In this document: one piece after another, positions 45,051-53,566 of the stretch | Layout of the letters: each line of letters starts with the position of its first letter | Numbering within the stretch: the stretch's first letter is position 1 | From: Citromicrobium bathyomarinum | GTDB taxonomy: Bacteria; Pseudomonadota; Alphaproteobacteria; Sphingomonadales; Sphingomonadaceae | NCBI RefSeq assembly: GCF_021021475.1 | Contig: NZ_JAINWL010000001.1 | Span: 1,426,001-1,490,000, forward strand | DNA length: 64,000 nucleotides | Direction of reading: 5' to 3' | Program-made: the position numbers and the translations under genes | Notes under the pieces: generated by a model | What the model was told of the DNA's origin: nothing | Databases searched by the model: none | Seen by the model: only the letters and a program-made list of their open reading frames with translations

Positions 45051-46124
45051 ATGATCAAACCGGGCGGCACGATCGGCATCCTCGGCGGTGGGCAGCTTGG
45101 CCGTATGCTGGCGATCTCCGCCGCGCAGCTGGGCTATCGCGTGATCGCCTACGCTCCGGCGGGCGAGGCGGTGATCGCGCAGGTGTGCAATGAATATATT
45201 GCCGCAGACTGGCACGATGCGGACGCGCTCAAGGCCTTTGCCGATGCGTGCGACGTGGTGACGCTCGAGTTCGAGAACGTCCCCGCCGCCCCGCTCGATG
45301 CCATAGCCGACAAGCTCGCCCCGCACCCCCGGGCCCTCGCGATCGCGCAGGACCGGCTGGCAGAGAAGCGCTTCGTCGCTGATCTCGGCGGCACGCCGGC
45401 ACCCTTCCACGCGGTCGATTCGCGCGCCGACCTGCTCGCCGGGATCGAGGCGCTGGGCACACCGGCGATCCTCAAGACTCGCCGCGACGGGTACGACGGC
45501 AAAGGCCAGTGGCGGATCGGCTCGCGCGAAGAGGCCGAGGCGCTCGACCTGCCCGACACGCCCTGCATCCTCGAAGGCTTCGTGCAGTTCGAATGCGAAT
45601 TCTCGGTCATCCTCGCCCGGCGCGCGGATGGCACGGTGGCCTTCTGGGAAAGCTCGCAGAACGGGCACGAGGACGGCATCCTCGCCCGCTCGACCCTGCC
45701 CGGTGCCGCGATCATCGGCCAGCAGGTGAGCGAGGCGCGCAAGCTGGCCAAAGCAGTGGCGGACAAGCTCGACTATGTCGGTGTGCTGACGCTCGAATTC
45801 TTCGCCAGCGAAAGCGGCCCGATCTTCAACGAGATGGCCCCGCGCGCGCACAATTCCGGCCACTGGACCATCGAAGGTGCGGCCACCAGCCAGTTCGAGA
45901 ACCAGGTCCGCGCGATCTGCGGCCTGCCGCTGGGCGATACCCGCCGCGTCGCGCCGCGCGTGGTGATGGAGAACGTGATCGGCCCCGCCGCCGCGACTGC
46001 GCACGAAGCGCTCGCCGATCCGGCCGCGCATCTCCACCTCTACGGCAAGACCGACTCGCCCGAGGGGCGCAAGATGGGCCACATCACACGGCTCGAATGG
46101 CCCGAGGGAGACACCAGCTCATGA
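45051..46124 (+). CDS. purK: 5-(carboxyamino)imidazole ribonucleotide synthase
   Basis: PurK is an ATP-grasp enzyme that carboxylates AIR to N5-CAIR, the substrate of PurE. It has 357 residues: MIKPGGTIGILGGGQLGRML at the start, TLEFENVP, LKTRRDGYDGKGQ (ATP-grasp lysine) and EMAPRAHNSGHWT. The ATG at 45051 was chosen over a longer frame inside purE. Its stop overlaps the folA start (ATGA). Confidence 0.97.
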   Translation: MIKPGGTIGILGGGQLGRMLAISAAQLGYRVIAYAPAGEAVIAQVCNEYIAADWHDADALKAFADACDVVTLEFENVPAAPLDAIADKLAPHPRALAIAQDRLAEKRFVADLGGTPAPFHAVDSRADLLAGIEALGTPAILKTRRDGYDGKGQWRIGSREEAEALDLPDTPCILEGFVQFECEFSVILARRADGTVAFWESSQNGHEDGILARSTLPGAAIIGQQVSEARKLAKAVADKLDYVGVLTLEFFASESGPIFNEMAPRAHNSGHWTIEGAATSQFENQVRAICGLPLGDTRRVAPRVVMENVIGPAAATAHEALADPAAHLHLYGKTDSPEGRKMGHITRLEWPEGDTSS

Positions 46125-46612
46125 TTCAGGATCAGCTCTTCCTCGTCTACGCGCGCGCCGCGAACGGCACGATCGGCAAGGATGGCGGCCTGCCCTGGCA
46201 CATCCCGGCGGACCTGAAGCACTTCAAGGAAGTGACCATGGGCAAGCCGATGATCATGGGCCGCAAGACCTTCGAGAGTTTCCCCGCCCCGCTCCCCGGT
46301 CGCCGCCATATCGTGCTGAGCCGCGATTCGGACTGGCAGGCCGAAGGTGCCGAGCATGTGATGTCGGTCCCCGAGGCGCTCGCCGCCGCCGGGGGTGAGG
46401 AAACCGCGATCATCGGCGGGTCCGAGGTATTCCTGCTGTTCGAGCCGCAGGCCGAACGGATCGAGCTGACCCAGATCCACGCCGATTACGACGGCGACAC
46501 CTTCATGGACGCCCCCGATCCCGAACGCTGGACCGAGGTCGCGCGTGAGGACCACGAGGCCAGCGGCGACACCCCCGCCTTCTCCTTCATCACCTATGAG
46601 CGGCGCGCGTGA
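46121..46612 (+). CDS. folA: Dihydrofolate reductase
   Basis: DHFR reduces dihydrofolate to tetrahydrofolate with NADPH. It has 163 residues: IGKDGGLPWHIPADLKHFK at the substrate site, MIMGRKTFES and a conserved AIIGGSEVF in the cofactor region. No thymidylate synthase gene is adjacent. Overlaps purK (ATGA) and the dipeptidase (GTGA). Confidence 0.95.
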   Translation: MIQDQLFLVYARAANGTIGKDGGLPWHIPADLKHFKEVTMGKPMIMGRKTFESFPAPLPGRRHIVLSRDSDWQAEGAEHVMSVPEALAAAGGEETAIIGGSEVFLLFEPQAERIELTQIHADYDGDTFMDAPDPERWTEVAREDHEASGDTPAFSFITYERRA

Positions 46613-47811
46613 AGAAAACCGTACTGATTATCGTCGGGCTGGTGCTGCTGGTCGGCATCGCAGGCTTCTTCCAGTTCGGCCCCGGCGTGGTCGAGCGGAG
46701 CATGAACCAGATCGACGGCGAACCGCTGATCGAAGTCTCCGACGAAGCGAAGGCGCTGCACGAGACGCTGACCATCGTCGATCTGCATTCCGACACGCTG
46801 CTGTGGAACCGCAACCTGCTGAATCGCGCGGATCAGGGCCATATGGACCTGCCGCGCCTCGAAGAGGGCAATGTCGCGCTGCAGGTATTCTCCAGCGTCA
46901 CCAAGACGCCCAAGGGCCAGAACTACGACGCGAACGATGCCGATAGCGACAACATCACCACGCTGGTGATCGCGCAGCTTCAGCCCACCCGCACCTGGAA
47001 CAGCCTGCTGGAACGCTCGCTGTGGCATGCCGAGAAGCTCGACCGGGCGGCGGCGAAGTCGGACGGCGAGCTGCTCAAGGTCGCTTCCATCAAGGATCTC
47101 GACCGTCTGCTGCGTGAACGATCCAGCCAGACGCCCAAGCCGGTCGGTGCGCTGCTCAGCATCGAAGGCCTGCAGAACCTCGAAGGCGATCTGTCGAACC
47201 TCGACGTGCTGAGCAAACAGGGTTTCCGCATGGCCAGCCTGACCCATTTCTTCGACACCGACCTCGCGGGCTCGATGCACGGGATGGAAAAGGGCGGGCT
47301 GACCGACAAGGGACGCAAGGCCGTGCGGCGCATGGAAGCGCTCGGCATGGTGGTCGACATCGCGCATTGCAGCCATACCTGCGTGGCCGACATCCTCGCG
47401 ATGGCGGAGCGCCCGGTCGTCTCCAGCCATGGCGGGGTGCAGGCGACCTGCGACGTCAACCGCAACCTGTCCGACGATGAGATTCGTGGGGTCGCCAAGA
47501 CCGGCGGTGTGGTCGGCATTGGCTACTGGGATGCGGCGGTGTGCGGCACGTCCCCGCGCGATGCGGCCAAGGCGATGAAGCACGTGCGCGATCTGGTGGG
47601 GATCGACTATGTCGCGCTCGGCAGCGACTACGACGGCGCCACAACGGTACGCTTCGACACCTCGCAGCTGGTGCAGGTGACGCAGGCGCTGATGGACGAG
47701 GGCTTCACCGAGGACGAAATCCGCGCCGTGATGGGCGGCAATGCGCTGCGCGTGCTGCGCGGAGGCCTCGGCCCCATACCCGCACCTGCGGAGCCGGTAG
47801 AAGCCGCATGA
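46609..47811 (+). CDS. Membrane-anchored dipeptidase (M19 renal dipeptidase family)
   Basis: The protein has 400 residues from GTG 46609, which overlaps the folA stop. An N-terminal hydrophobic helix (about 4-24) should act as signal or anchor. Metal site motifs are VDLHSDTLLWN (H-x-D), the bridging Glu in SIEGLQNLEGD, DIAHCSH and SSHGG, with SDYDG late. M19 enzymes hydrolyse dipeptides at a dinuclear zinc centre; the site here looks complete. It is co-transcribed with purine, folate and flavin genes. Confidence 0.9.
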   Translation: MKKTVLIIVGLVLLVGIAGFFQFGPGVVERSMNQIDGEPLIEVSDEAKALHETLTIVDLHSDTLLWNRNLLNRADQGHMDLPRLEEGNVALQVFSSVTKTPKGQNYDANDADSDNITTLVIAQLQPTRTWNSLLERSLWHAEKLDRAAAKSDGELLKVASIKDLDRLLRERSSQTPKPVGALLSIEGLQNLEGDLSNLDVLSKQGFRMASLTHFFDTDLAGSMHGMEKGGLTDKGRKAVRRMEALGMVVDIAHCSHTCVADILAMAERPVVSSHGGVQATCDVNRNLSDDEIRGVAKTGGVVGIGYWDAAVCGTSPRDAAKAMKHVRDLVGIDYVALGSDYDGATTVRFDTSQLVQVTQALMDEGFTEDEIRAVMGGNALRVLRGGLGPIPAPAEPVEAA

Positions 47812-48737
47812 GGTGGCTCGACCATCGCGAGCCGGTGCCTGCGCCCTTGCGCGGAGCGATCGTCGCGCTCGGCAATTTCGACGGGTTTCACAAGGGCCAC
47901 CAGGCGGTCGCGGGCGAGGCGATTCGCTGGGCGCGCGAGGAAGAGCGCCCCGTCATCGTCGCCACCTTCGATCCGCACCCGGTGCAGTTCTTCAAGCCCG
48001 ACACCCCGCCCTTCCGCCTGACCAGCCTCGAGCAGCGGCACGAGCTCTATCTCGCCTTCGGGGCGACCGCGATGCTGGTGTTCCACTTCGATGCCGAGCT
48101 GGCAGGCACCAGCGCGGAAGACTTCATCGAGCGTATCCTGGTCGAGCGGTTCGGCGCGCATGGCGTGCTGACGGGAGAGGATTTCACTTTCGGCAAGGGC
48201 GCCAAGGGCAATGCCGCTCTGCTGAAAGAGCACGGCGCGAAGCATGGGCTGGAAGCGCGCACCGTTTCGGCGGTGAGCGATGGCGACGCGGTCGTCTCCT
48301 CCAGCCGGATTCGCGATCTTCTGAAGGAGGGCGAGCCACAGGCCGCCGCTCAGCTGCTCACCCGCCCCTTCGCGATTCGCGGGATCGTGGAGCATGGCGA
48401 CAAGCGCGGGCGCGAGATCGGCTACCCCACCGCCAACCTTGCGCTCGAGGATTACCTGCGCCCGCACTACGGCATCTACGCCGTGACGGGGCGCATCCTG
48501 TCCTCCGGCGAGGAGCTGCAAGGCGCGGCCAATATCGGCATCCGCCCGCAGTTCGAACCGGCCAAGGAGCTGCTCGAGCCCTATTTCTTCGACTTTTCGG
48601 GCGACCTCTACGGGCAGGAAATCGAGGTCGCGCTGCACCACTTCATCCGGCCCGAGGCGAAGTTCGACGGGCTCGACGCGCTGATCGCGCAGATGGACCG
48701 CGATTGCGCGGAGGCGCGGCGGTTGCTGGCGAAGTAG
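47808..48737 (+). CDS. ribF: Bifunctional riboflavin kinase / FAD synthetase
   Basis: RibF converts riboflavin to FMN and then FAD. It has 309 residues. The N-terminal nucleotidyltransferase domain has GNFDGFHKGHQ and SSSRIRDLLKEGE; the C-terminal kinase domain has GREIGYPTANL and GIYAVTG. The ATG overlaps the dipeptidase stop (ATGA). No FMN riboswitch is visible upstream. Confidence 0.96.
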   Translation: MRWLDHREPVPAPLRGAIVALGNFDGFHKGHQAVAGEAIRWAREEERPVIVATFDPHPVQFFKPDTPPFRLTSLEQRHELYLAFGATAMLVFHFDAELAGTSAEDFIERILVERFGAHGVLTGEDFTFGKGAKGNAALLKEHGAKHGLEARTVSAVSDGDAVVSSSRIRDLLKEGEPQAAAQLLTRPFAIRGIVEHGDKRGREIGYPTANLALEDYLRPHYGIYAVTGRILSSGEELQGAANIGIRPQFEPAKELLEPYFFDFSGDLYGQEIEVALHHFIRPEAKFDGLDALIAQMDRDCAEARRLLAK

Positions 48738-49013
48738 GGTTGGCGCTCAGCGGCTTCTGACACACCTGACACAGTGTCCTGGGGGCAAAAAACTGGCCTC
48801 TTTTTCGAGGGCGGATTTCATCGCGCGAAAGCCGATGAACAGCTCGCGGGGATCGACATTTTGAAAGAGCGGCAGCGAGGTTAGCCGGTCGGCCGCATGT
48901 AGGACAGGTTGCGCGAAGTCTCCCGCGCGCCCCGATCCTCCCGCGACCGGATACCGCGCATGGCAATCGAAAAATTGCGCGATGCACAAGGCCCCGCTAA
49001 GGCCTCGCGCCTG

Positions 49014-51953
49014 ATGAGCGACGATACAAAGAAGGATTGGCGGGACACCGTCTTCCTGCCGAAAACCGATTTTCCCATGAAAGCCGGGCTCCCGCAGAAG
49101 GAGCCGGGCATTCTGGCCGGGTGGCAGCAGGACGACCTGCACGGGACGCTGCGCGCCGAGCGTGCGGGCGCGGAAAAGTTCATCCTTCACGATGGCCCGC
49201 CCTACGCCAATGGCGACATTCACGTCGGCCACGCACTCAATCACATCCTCAAGGACATGGTCGTGCGCACGCAGACGCTGCTGGGCAAGGATGCGCCCTA
49301 CGTGCCCGGGTGGGACTGCCACGGCCTGCCGATCGAGTGGAAGGTCGAGGAACAGTACCGCAAGAAGAAGCTCAACAAGGACGAGGTTCCGCGCGCCGAG
49401 TTCCGCGCCGAATGCCGCGCCTATGCACAGAAATGGGTCGATACCCAGCGCCAGCAGCTGAAGCGCCTCGGCATCCTGGGCGACTGGGACAATCCCTACC
49501 TCACCATGGACTACGACAGCGAAGCGACGATCGTCGCCGAGCTGATGAAGTTCGCCGAAGCCGGCAATCTCTACCGCGGCTCCAAGCCGGTGATGTGGAG
49601 CCCGGTCGAAAAGACCGCGCTCGCCGAGGCCGAGGTCGAGTACGAGGACATCACCTCGACCCAAATCGACGTGGCGTTCGAGATCGTCGAATCGCCGAAT
49701 GTGCCTGAACTTGAGGGCGCGTATGCGGTGATCTGGACGACGACGCCGTGGACGATCCCGGTGAACCAGGCTTTGGCTTATGGGCCGGAGGTTGAGTATG
49801 TCCTGTTCGACTGTCTCGTGAACTACAATGATGACGAGATCGGCATGAACCTCCGGGAAGGCGGTCGGTATCTTGTCGCTGCTGGCTTGCTGGAGTCGGT
49901 AACGACCCGTCTTCGGCGCGACTGCGACCCACAAGAATTCGTGATAAGCTCGCGGCGAACCATAAAAGGCTCCGACCTCGCCGGAACCAAGGTCCGCCAC
50001 CCAATGCACACCCTCGGTGGGTTCTACGAAACTCTGCGCCCGATGCTGCCGGGCGATTTCGTCACCACCGACAGCGGCACCGGCCTCGTCCACATGTCGC
50101 CCGACCACGGCGAGGACGATTTCTACCTGTGCCGCGAGAACGGGATCGATCCGGTCTTCGCGGTCGATGATGGCGGCGTGTACCGCGACGACTGGCCGTG
50201 GCTGGGCGGAAATGACGAGCGCCGCCGCGCGGTCATCAACGCCAACTTCAACGCGCCCGACGGGCCGATCTGCACGGACCTGCGCGAAGCGGGTGCGCTG
50301 CTGAGCGCGAGCGCGGATTACAAGCACTCCTACCCGCACTCGTGGCGCTCCAAGGCGAAGATCATCTACCGCTGCACGCCGCAGTGGTTCGTGCCGATGG
50401 ATAAAGACCTTGGCGCCGAATCCCCCCTCCCCGACGGGGAGGGGTCGGGGGTGGGGTCTCCCACGCCCGCAGACGCCGAACACCCTCACCCAACCCTCTC
50501 CCTCAAGGGAGAGGGCTCGACCTTGCGGGAAAGGGCAATGTCCGAAATCGAACGCGTCCGCTTCGTGCCCGAGCGGGGGCGCAACCGTATCCGCGCGATG
50601 GTCGAAGGGCGGCCCGACTGGGTGCTGTCGCGCCAGCGCGCGTGGGGCGTGCCGATCACGCTGTTCGTCCGCAGGGACGGCACCTACCTGCAAGACGCTG
50701 CCGCGAACCAGCGCGTGGTCGATGCGATCCGCGAAGGCGGCGTCGATGCATGGGACGAGGCGCGCAAAGCCGAGTTCCTTGGAAGCGATCACAACCCCGA
50801 CGATTTCGAGATGGTGCACGACATCCTAGACGTGTGGTTCGATTCGGGCTGCACGCATGTCTTCGTGCTCGAAAGCGATCGCTGGCCGGCGCTGACCTGG
50901 CCCGCCAATCTCTACCTCGAAGGGTCCGACCAGCATCGCGGCTGGTTCCAGTCCTCGCTGCTCGAAAGCTGCGCCACGCGCGGCCGTGCGCCCTACGACC
51001 AGGTGCTGACCCATGGCTTCACCATGGACCAGAACGGGCGCAAGATGTCGAAGAGCCTCGGCAACACGGTCGACCCGCTCAAGATCGTCGACCAGTACGG
51101 TGCGGATATCCTGCGGCTGTGGGCGCTCAGTGTCGATTCGACGATGGACCACCGCATCGGCGACGAGATCCTGAAGGGCGTTGCCGACCAGTACCGCAAG
51201 CTGCGCAACACCTTCCGCTACCTGCTCGGCGCGCTGGAGGGCTACGAGGCCGACGAAGCCGTCGATTATGCCGAGATGCCCGAGCTGGAGCGCTACACGC
51301 TGCACAAGCTGGCCGAGCTCGACGGCAAGCTGCGGCAGGCAATCGCGGATTACGACTTCAACGAATACACCCGCCTGCTGACCGAGTTCGCGAACGAGGA
51401 CCTGTCCGCCTTCCTGTTCGATATCCGCAAGGACCGCCTCTATTGCGACGATCCGGCATGGGTCGAACGCCGCGCCTACCGCACCGTGCTCGACACGCTG
51501 TTCCACGCGCTGGTCCGCTATGCTGCGCCGGTGCTCGTCTTCACCGCCGAGGAAGTGTGGACCACCCGCTTCCCCGAGGCGAAGAGCATCCACCTCCAGC
51601 AGATCGACCCGCTTCCGGACAATTGGACAGACGAAGCGCTGGCAACGCGCTTCGCTGCGCTGCGCGAGCTTCGCGAGGATGTGACCGAGGCGATCGAGCC
51701 GCTGCGGCGCGAGAAGACCATCCGTTCCAGCAACGAAGCGGCGGTGTCCGTGCCCGCGCAGGCCGTGCCGGAAGGGTTCACCCGCGACGATCTTGCCGAG
51801 CTGTTCATCGCCGCGTCAGTCGCCACCCACGATGGCGAAGGGGTGACCGTAACCCGTTCCTCCTGTAACAAGTGTGGCCGTTGCTGGCGCCTCCTGCCGA
51901 GCGTGGCTGAGGATGGCGACCTGTGCAGTCGGTGCGAAGAGGTGGTGAACTGA
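49014..51953 (+). CDS. ileS: Isoleucyl-tRNA synthetase with an in-frame repeat insert
   Basis: This class I synthetase charges tRNA-Ile and edits Val. It has 979 residues. HVGH (70-73) and KMSKS (677-681) form the ATP site; WTTTPWTIPVNQAL lies in the CP1 editing domain, and CNKCGRCWR...CSRCEEV is a C-terminal zinc site. Start MSDDTKKDWRDTVFLPKTDF was chosen at 49014. Two oddities: bases about 49690-49990 (in CP1) use unusually AT-rich and rare codons, and about residues 471-501 are encoded by a double-hairpin repeat (50424-50516) between WFVPMDKDLG and TLRERAMSEIE. The frame stays open, so the protein is probably functional. lspA overlaps its stop (TGATG). Confidence 0.96.
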   Translation: MSDDTKKDWRDTVFLPKTDFPMKAGLPQKEPGILAGWQQDDLHGTLRAERAGAEKFILHDGPPYANGDIHVGHALNHILKDMVVRTQTLLGKDAPYVPGWDCHGLPIEWKVEEQYRKKKLNKDEVPRAEFRAECRAYAQKWVDTQRQQLKRLGILGDWDNPYLTMDYDSEATIVAELMKFAEAGNLYRGSKPVMWSPVEKTALAEAEVEYEDITSTQIDVAFEIVESPNVPELEGAYAVIWTTTPWTIPVNQALAYGPEVEYVLFDCLVNYNDDEIGMNLREGGRYLVAAGLLESVTTRLRRDCDPQEFVISSRRTIKGSDLAGTKVRHPMHTLGGFYETLRPMLPGDFVTTDSGTGLVHMSPDHGEDDFYLCRENGIDPVFAVDDGGVYRDDWPWLGGNDERRRAVINANFNAPDGPICTDLREAGALLSASADYKHSYPHSWRSKAKIIYRCTPQWFVPMDKDLGAESPLPDGEGSGVGSPTPADAEHPHPTLSLKGEGSTLRERAMSEIERVRFVPERGRNRIRAMVEGRPDWVLSRQRAWGVPITLFVRRDGTYLQDAAANQRVVDAIREGGVDAWDEARKAEFLGSDHNPDDFEMVHDILDVWFDSGCTHVFVLESDRWPALTWPANLYLEGSDQHRGWFQSSLLESCATRGRAPYDQVLTHGFTMDQNGRKMSKSLGNTVDPLKIVDQYGADILRLWALSVDSTMDHRIGDEILKGVADQYRKLRNTFRYLLGALEGYEADEAVDYAEMPELERYTLHKLAELDGKLRQAIADYDFNEYTRLLTEFANEDLSAFLFDIRKDRLYCDDPAWVERRAYRTVLDTLFHALVRYAAPVLVFTAEEVWTTRFPEAKSIHLQQIDPLPDNWTDEALATRFAALRELREDVTEAIEPLRREKTIRSSNEAAVSVPAQAVPEGFTRDDLAELFIAASVATHDGEGVTVTRSSCNKCGRCWRLLPSVAEDGDLCSRCEEVVN
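50424..50516. repeat. Palindromic repeat element inside ileS, read in frame
   Basis: Two hairpins flank a short spacer. CCCCTCCCC pairs with GGGGAGGGG across a three-base loop (50424-50444), and CCCTCTCCCT pairs with AGGGAGAGGG across two bases (50494-50515). The central bases GTCGGGGGTGGGG and ACCCTCACCCAACC are partly complementary as well. This is the form of repetitive intergenic elements frequent in proteobacteria. It encodes Pro/Gly/Ser/His-rich residues in ileS. Confidence 0.82.
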
Positions 51954-52480
51954 TGGACGGTGCGTGGAATCGCCGCTTGCGCGGCCTTGCGCTGGCCGCG
52001 CTCGTCTTCGGGCTCGACCAGCTGGTCAAATGGCTGGTCACCGGCCCGCTGGGAATCGATTCCATCGGCGCGGTGAAGGAACTGCTGCCCTTCTTCGACC
52101 TGCGCTTCACCACCAATTTCGGCATTTCGCTCGGCCTGTTCGAGGCGCAGAGCGTGGAACAGCGCTGGCTGCTGGTGATGGGCACCGGCGCGATCGCGCT
52201 GATCGTGCTGTTCTGGATGCTGCGCGAGCGGACCAAGGGCGATATCTTCGGCCTCGCCCTCATTCTTGGCGGCGCGCTGGGCAATATCCTCGACCGCGTG
52301 CTCTACGGCTACGTGATCGACTATGCGGACCTGCACTTCGGCGCGTTCCGCCCGTTCATGATCTTCAACGTCGCCGATGCGTGCATCACCATCGGCGTCC
52401 TCATCATCCTTGCCCGTTCCTTCTTCCTGCGCGACAAGGGCGCGCAATCCGATATGCACCTGGCTGCGAAAGAGAGCTGA
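51953..52480 (+). CDS. lspA: Lipoprotein signal peptidase (signal peptidase II)
   Basis: LspA cleaves signal peptides of lipidated prolipoproteins. It has 175 residues with four membrane helices. Conserved sites are DQLVKW, TTNFGISLGLF, GNILDRVLYGYVIDY and NVADACITIG, which hold the two catalytic aspartates. The ATG shares a base with the ileS stop. The lipoprotein gene just downstream would be one of its substrates. Confidence 0.96.
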   Translation: MDGAWNRRLRGLALAALVFGLDQLVKWLVTGPLGIDSIGAVKELLPFFDLRFTTNFGISLGLFEAQSVEQRWLLVMGTGAIALIVLFWMLRERTKGDIFGLALILGGALGNILDRVLYGYVIDYADLHFGAFRPFMIFNVADACITIGVLIILARSFFLRDKGAQSDMHLAAKES

Positions 52481-52482
52481 AC

Positions 52483-52893
52483 ATGCGCCACAAGAGCCTC
52501 ATCATCCTCGCCACCTTCGCCATGGGCCTGTCCGCCTGCGGCAGCGGCGGCGGAATCCTGGGCCGCGACCGGCCGGACGAATTCGCAGTGCAGCGGCAGG
52601 CGCCGCTGGTGGTTCCGCCCGATTTCAGCCTCGCCCCACCCGAACCTGGCGCACCGCGCCCCTCTGAAGGCACCGCGGCGGAACAGGCGCTGGACGCGCT
52701 GTTCGGCGGCCCGGCTCCGCGCAGCCAGGTCGAAGCTGCCGCGCTCAGCCGCGCAGGCGAGGCGGCTCCCGGCATCCGCTCCTCGGTCGGCGATCCCAAG
52801 ACGCAAACCGTCGCCAAGGGCCGCGTGACGCGCGACATCCTCGCCGCGCCGCAGGGCGATGGCGGTTCGGCGCAGGCGGTCATCCCCGGCTGA
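52483..52893 (+). CDS. DUF3035-type lipoprotein
   Basis: The protein has 136 residues. A lipoprotein signal ends LSAC with Cys19. The mature part contains DEFAVQRQAPLVVPPDFSL, the conserved signature of the alphaproteobacterial DUF3035 family, then an Ala/Pro/Gly-rich region with little order. The gene starts two bases after the lspA stop, and two terminators follow. Function is unknown, but the link to lspA is common in this group. Confidence 0.85.
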   Translation: MRHKSLIILATFAMGLSACGSGGGILGRDRPDEFAVQRQAPLVVPPDFSLAPPEPGAPRPSEGTAAEQALDALFGGPAPRSQVEAAALSRAGEAAPGIRSSVGDPKTQTVAKGRVTRDILAAPQGDGGSAQAVIPG

Positions 52894-52895
52894 TC

Positions 52896-52924
52896 GCGGG
52901 GGCTTTGCCCCGCCCCCCTTTTTT
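52896..52924 (+). terminator. Rho-independent terminator after the DUF3035 gene
   Basis: GCGGGG (52896-52901) pairs with CCCCGC (52908-52913), with an alternative GGGGGC/GCCCC register, and six Ts follow (52919-52924). It starts three bases after the stop codon. Confidence 0.85.
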
Positions 52925-52940
52925 CGAATCACCTGCAATG

Positions 52941-52972
52941 GCCCCGCCCGCATTTTGCCGGCGGGGCTTTTT
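52941..52972 (+). terminator. Second, tandem terminator
   Basis: GCCCCGCC (52941-52948) pairs perfectly with GGCGGGGC (52960-52967) around an 11-base loop and is followed by TTTTT. Together with the one before it, it gives a strong double stop to the ileS-lspA transcript. Confidence 0.9.
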
Positions 52973-53156
52973 GCGCTCCTGTCGTTGGCCGGACGAGATC
53001 GGCGGTTGATCCCCGATTCCGTAACGTCCGTCTAGCAATCACGCCTCCGGTCGAAAGCCGCGTGCCCCGCCGGGCATGATGGGTCACTCCTGTGTCCGGC
53101 GGCGCACCAATCCCCCCTGAACCCCGGTGCGCCGCCCTATAAAAGGAGGACCCCCA

Positions 53157-53456
53157 ATGAAGACGTCTCTCGTACTGATCGCCGCCACCGCCCTCGCTCT
53201 GCCGGTGGTGCCCGCCATGGCCCAGAACGCGTCTGTCAGCGTACCCTATGCCGATCTCGACCTGAGCAGCCCCGAAGGGCGCGCCACGCTCGACAAGCGG
53301 ATCGATGCGGCCGCGCGCAAGGTTTGCGGTGTCGGCGAGCTGCGCACCGGCACCCGGCTGAACCCCAGCGCCGCGCGCAAATGTGTCGCCAATGTCGACC
53401 GGCAGGTCCGCGCGCAGATCGCGGCAATGGAGACGGACGACAATCTGGGCGGCTGA
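53157..53456 (+). CDS. UrcA family secreted protein
   Basis: The protein has 99 residues with a signal peptide (residues 1-22, ending PAMAQ). The mature part has VPYADLDLSSPEGRATLDKR and AARKVCGVGE...ARKCVANVDRQV, the UrcA pattern with two conserved cysteines. AAAGGAGGA lies six bases before the ATG. UrcA proteins are common in sphingomonads and Caulobacter; their role is unknown. Confidence 0.9.
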   Translation: MKTSLVLIAATALALPVVPAMAQNASVSVPYADLDLSSPEGRATLDKRIDAAARKVCGVGELRTGTRLNPSAARKCVANVDRQVRAQIAAMETDDNLGG

Positions 53457-53476
53457 CGCCCCTCGCCCCTTCGCAC

Positions 53477-53512
53477 AAAGCCCCCGTCGGATCCCGGTCC
53501 GGCGGGGGCTTT
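53477..53512. terminator. Bidirectional terminator between urcA and lytTR genes
   Basis: AAAGCCCCCG pairs with CGGGGGCTTT in a ten-base-pair stem with a 16-base loop. Flanking A and T runs suit both strands, matching two convergent genes. Confidence 0.88.
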
Positions 53513-53566
53513 CGCATGGGTGTGCGTGTCACGCTAGCGCGAAGGCCGACGCGTGCAGTGGCGCTC

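Noticed and set aside
48747-50819. Minus-strand open frame of 690 residues over ileS
   Set aside because: Antisense to ileS. Only its last 45 residues fall outside the gene; these are noted separately as a possible fragment.
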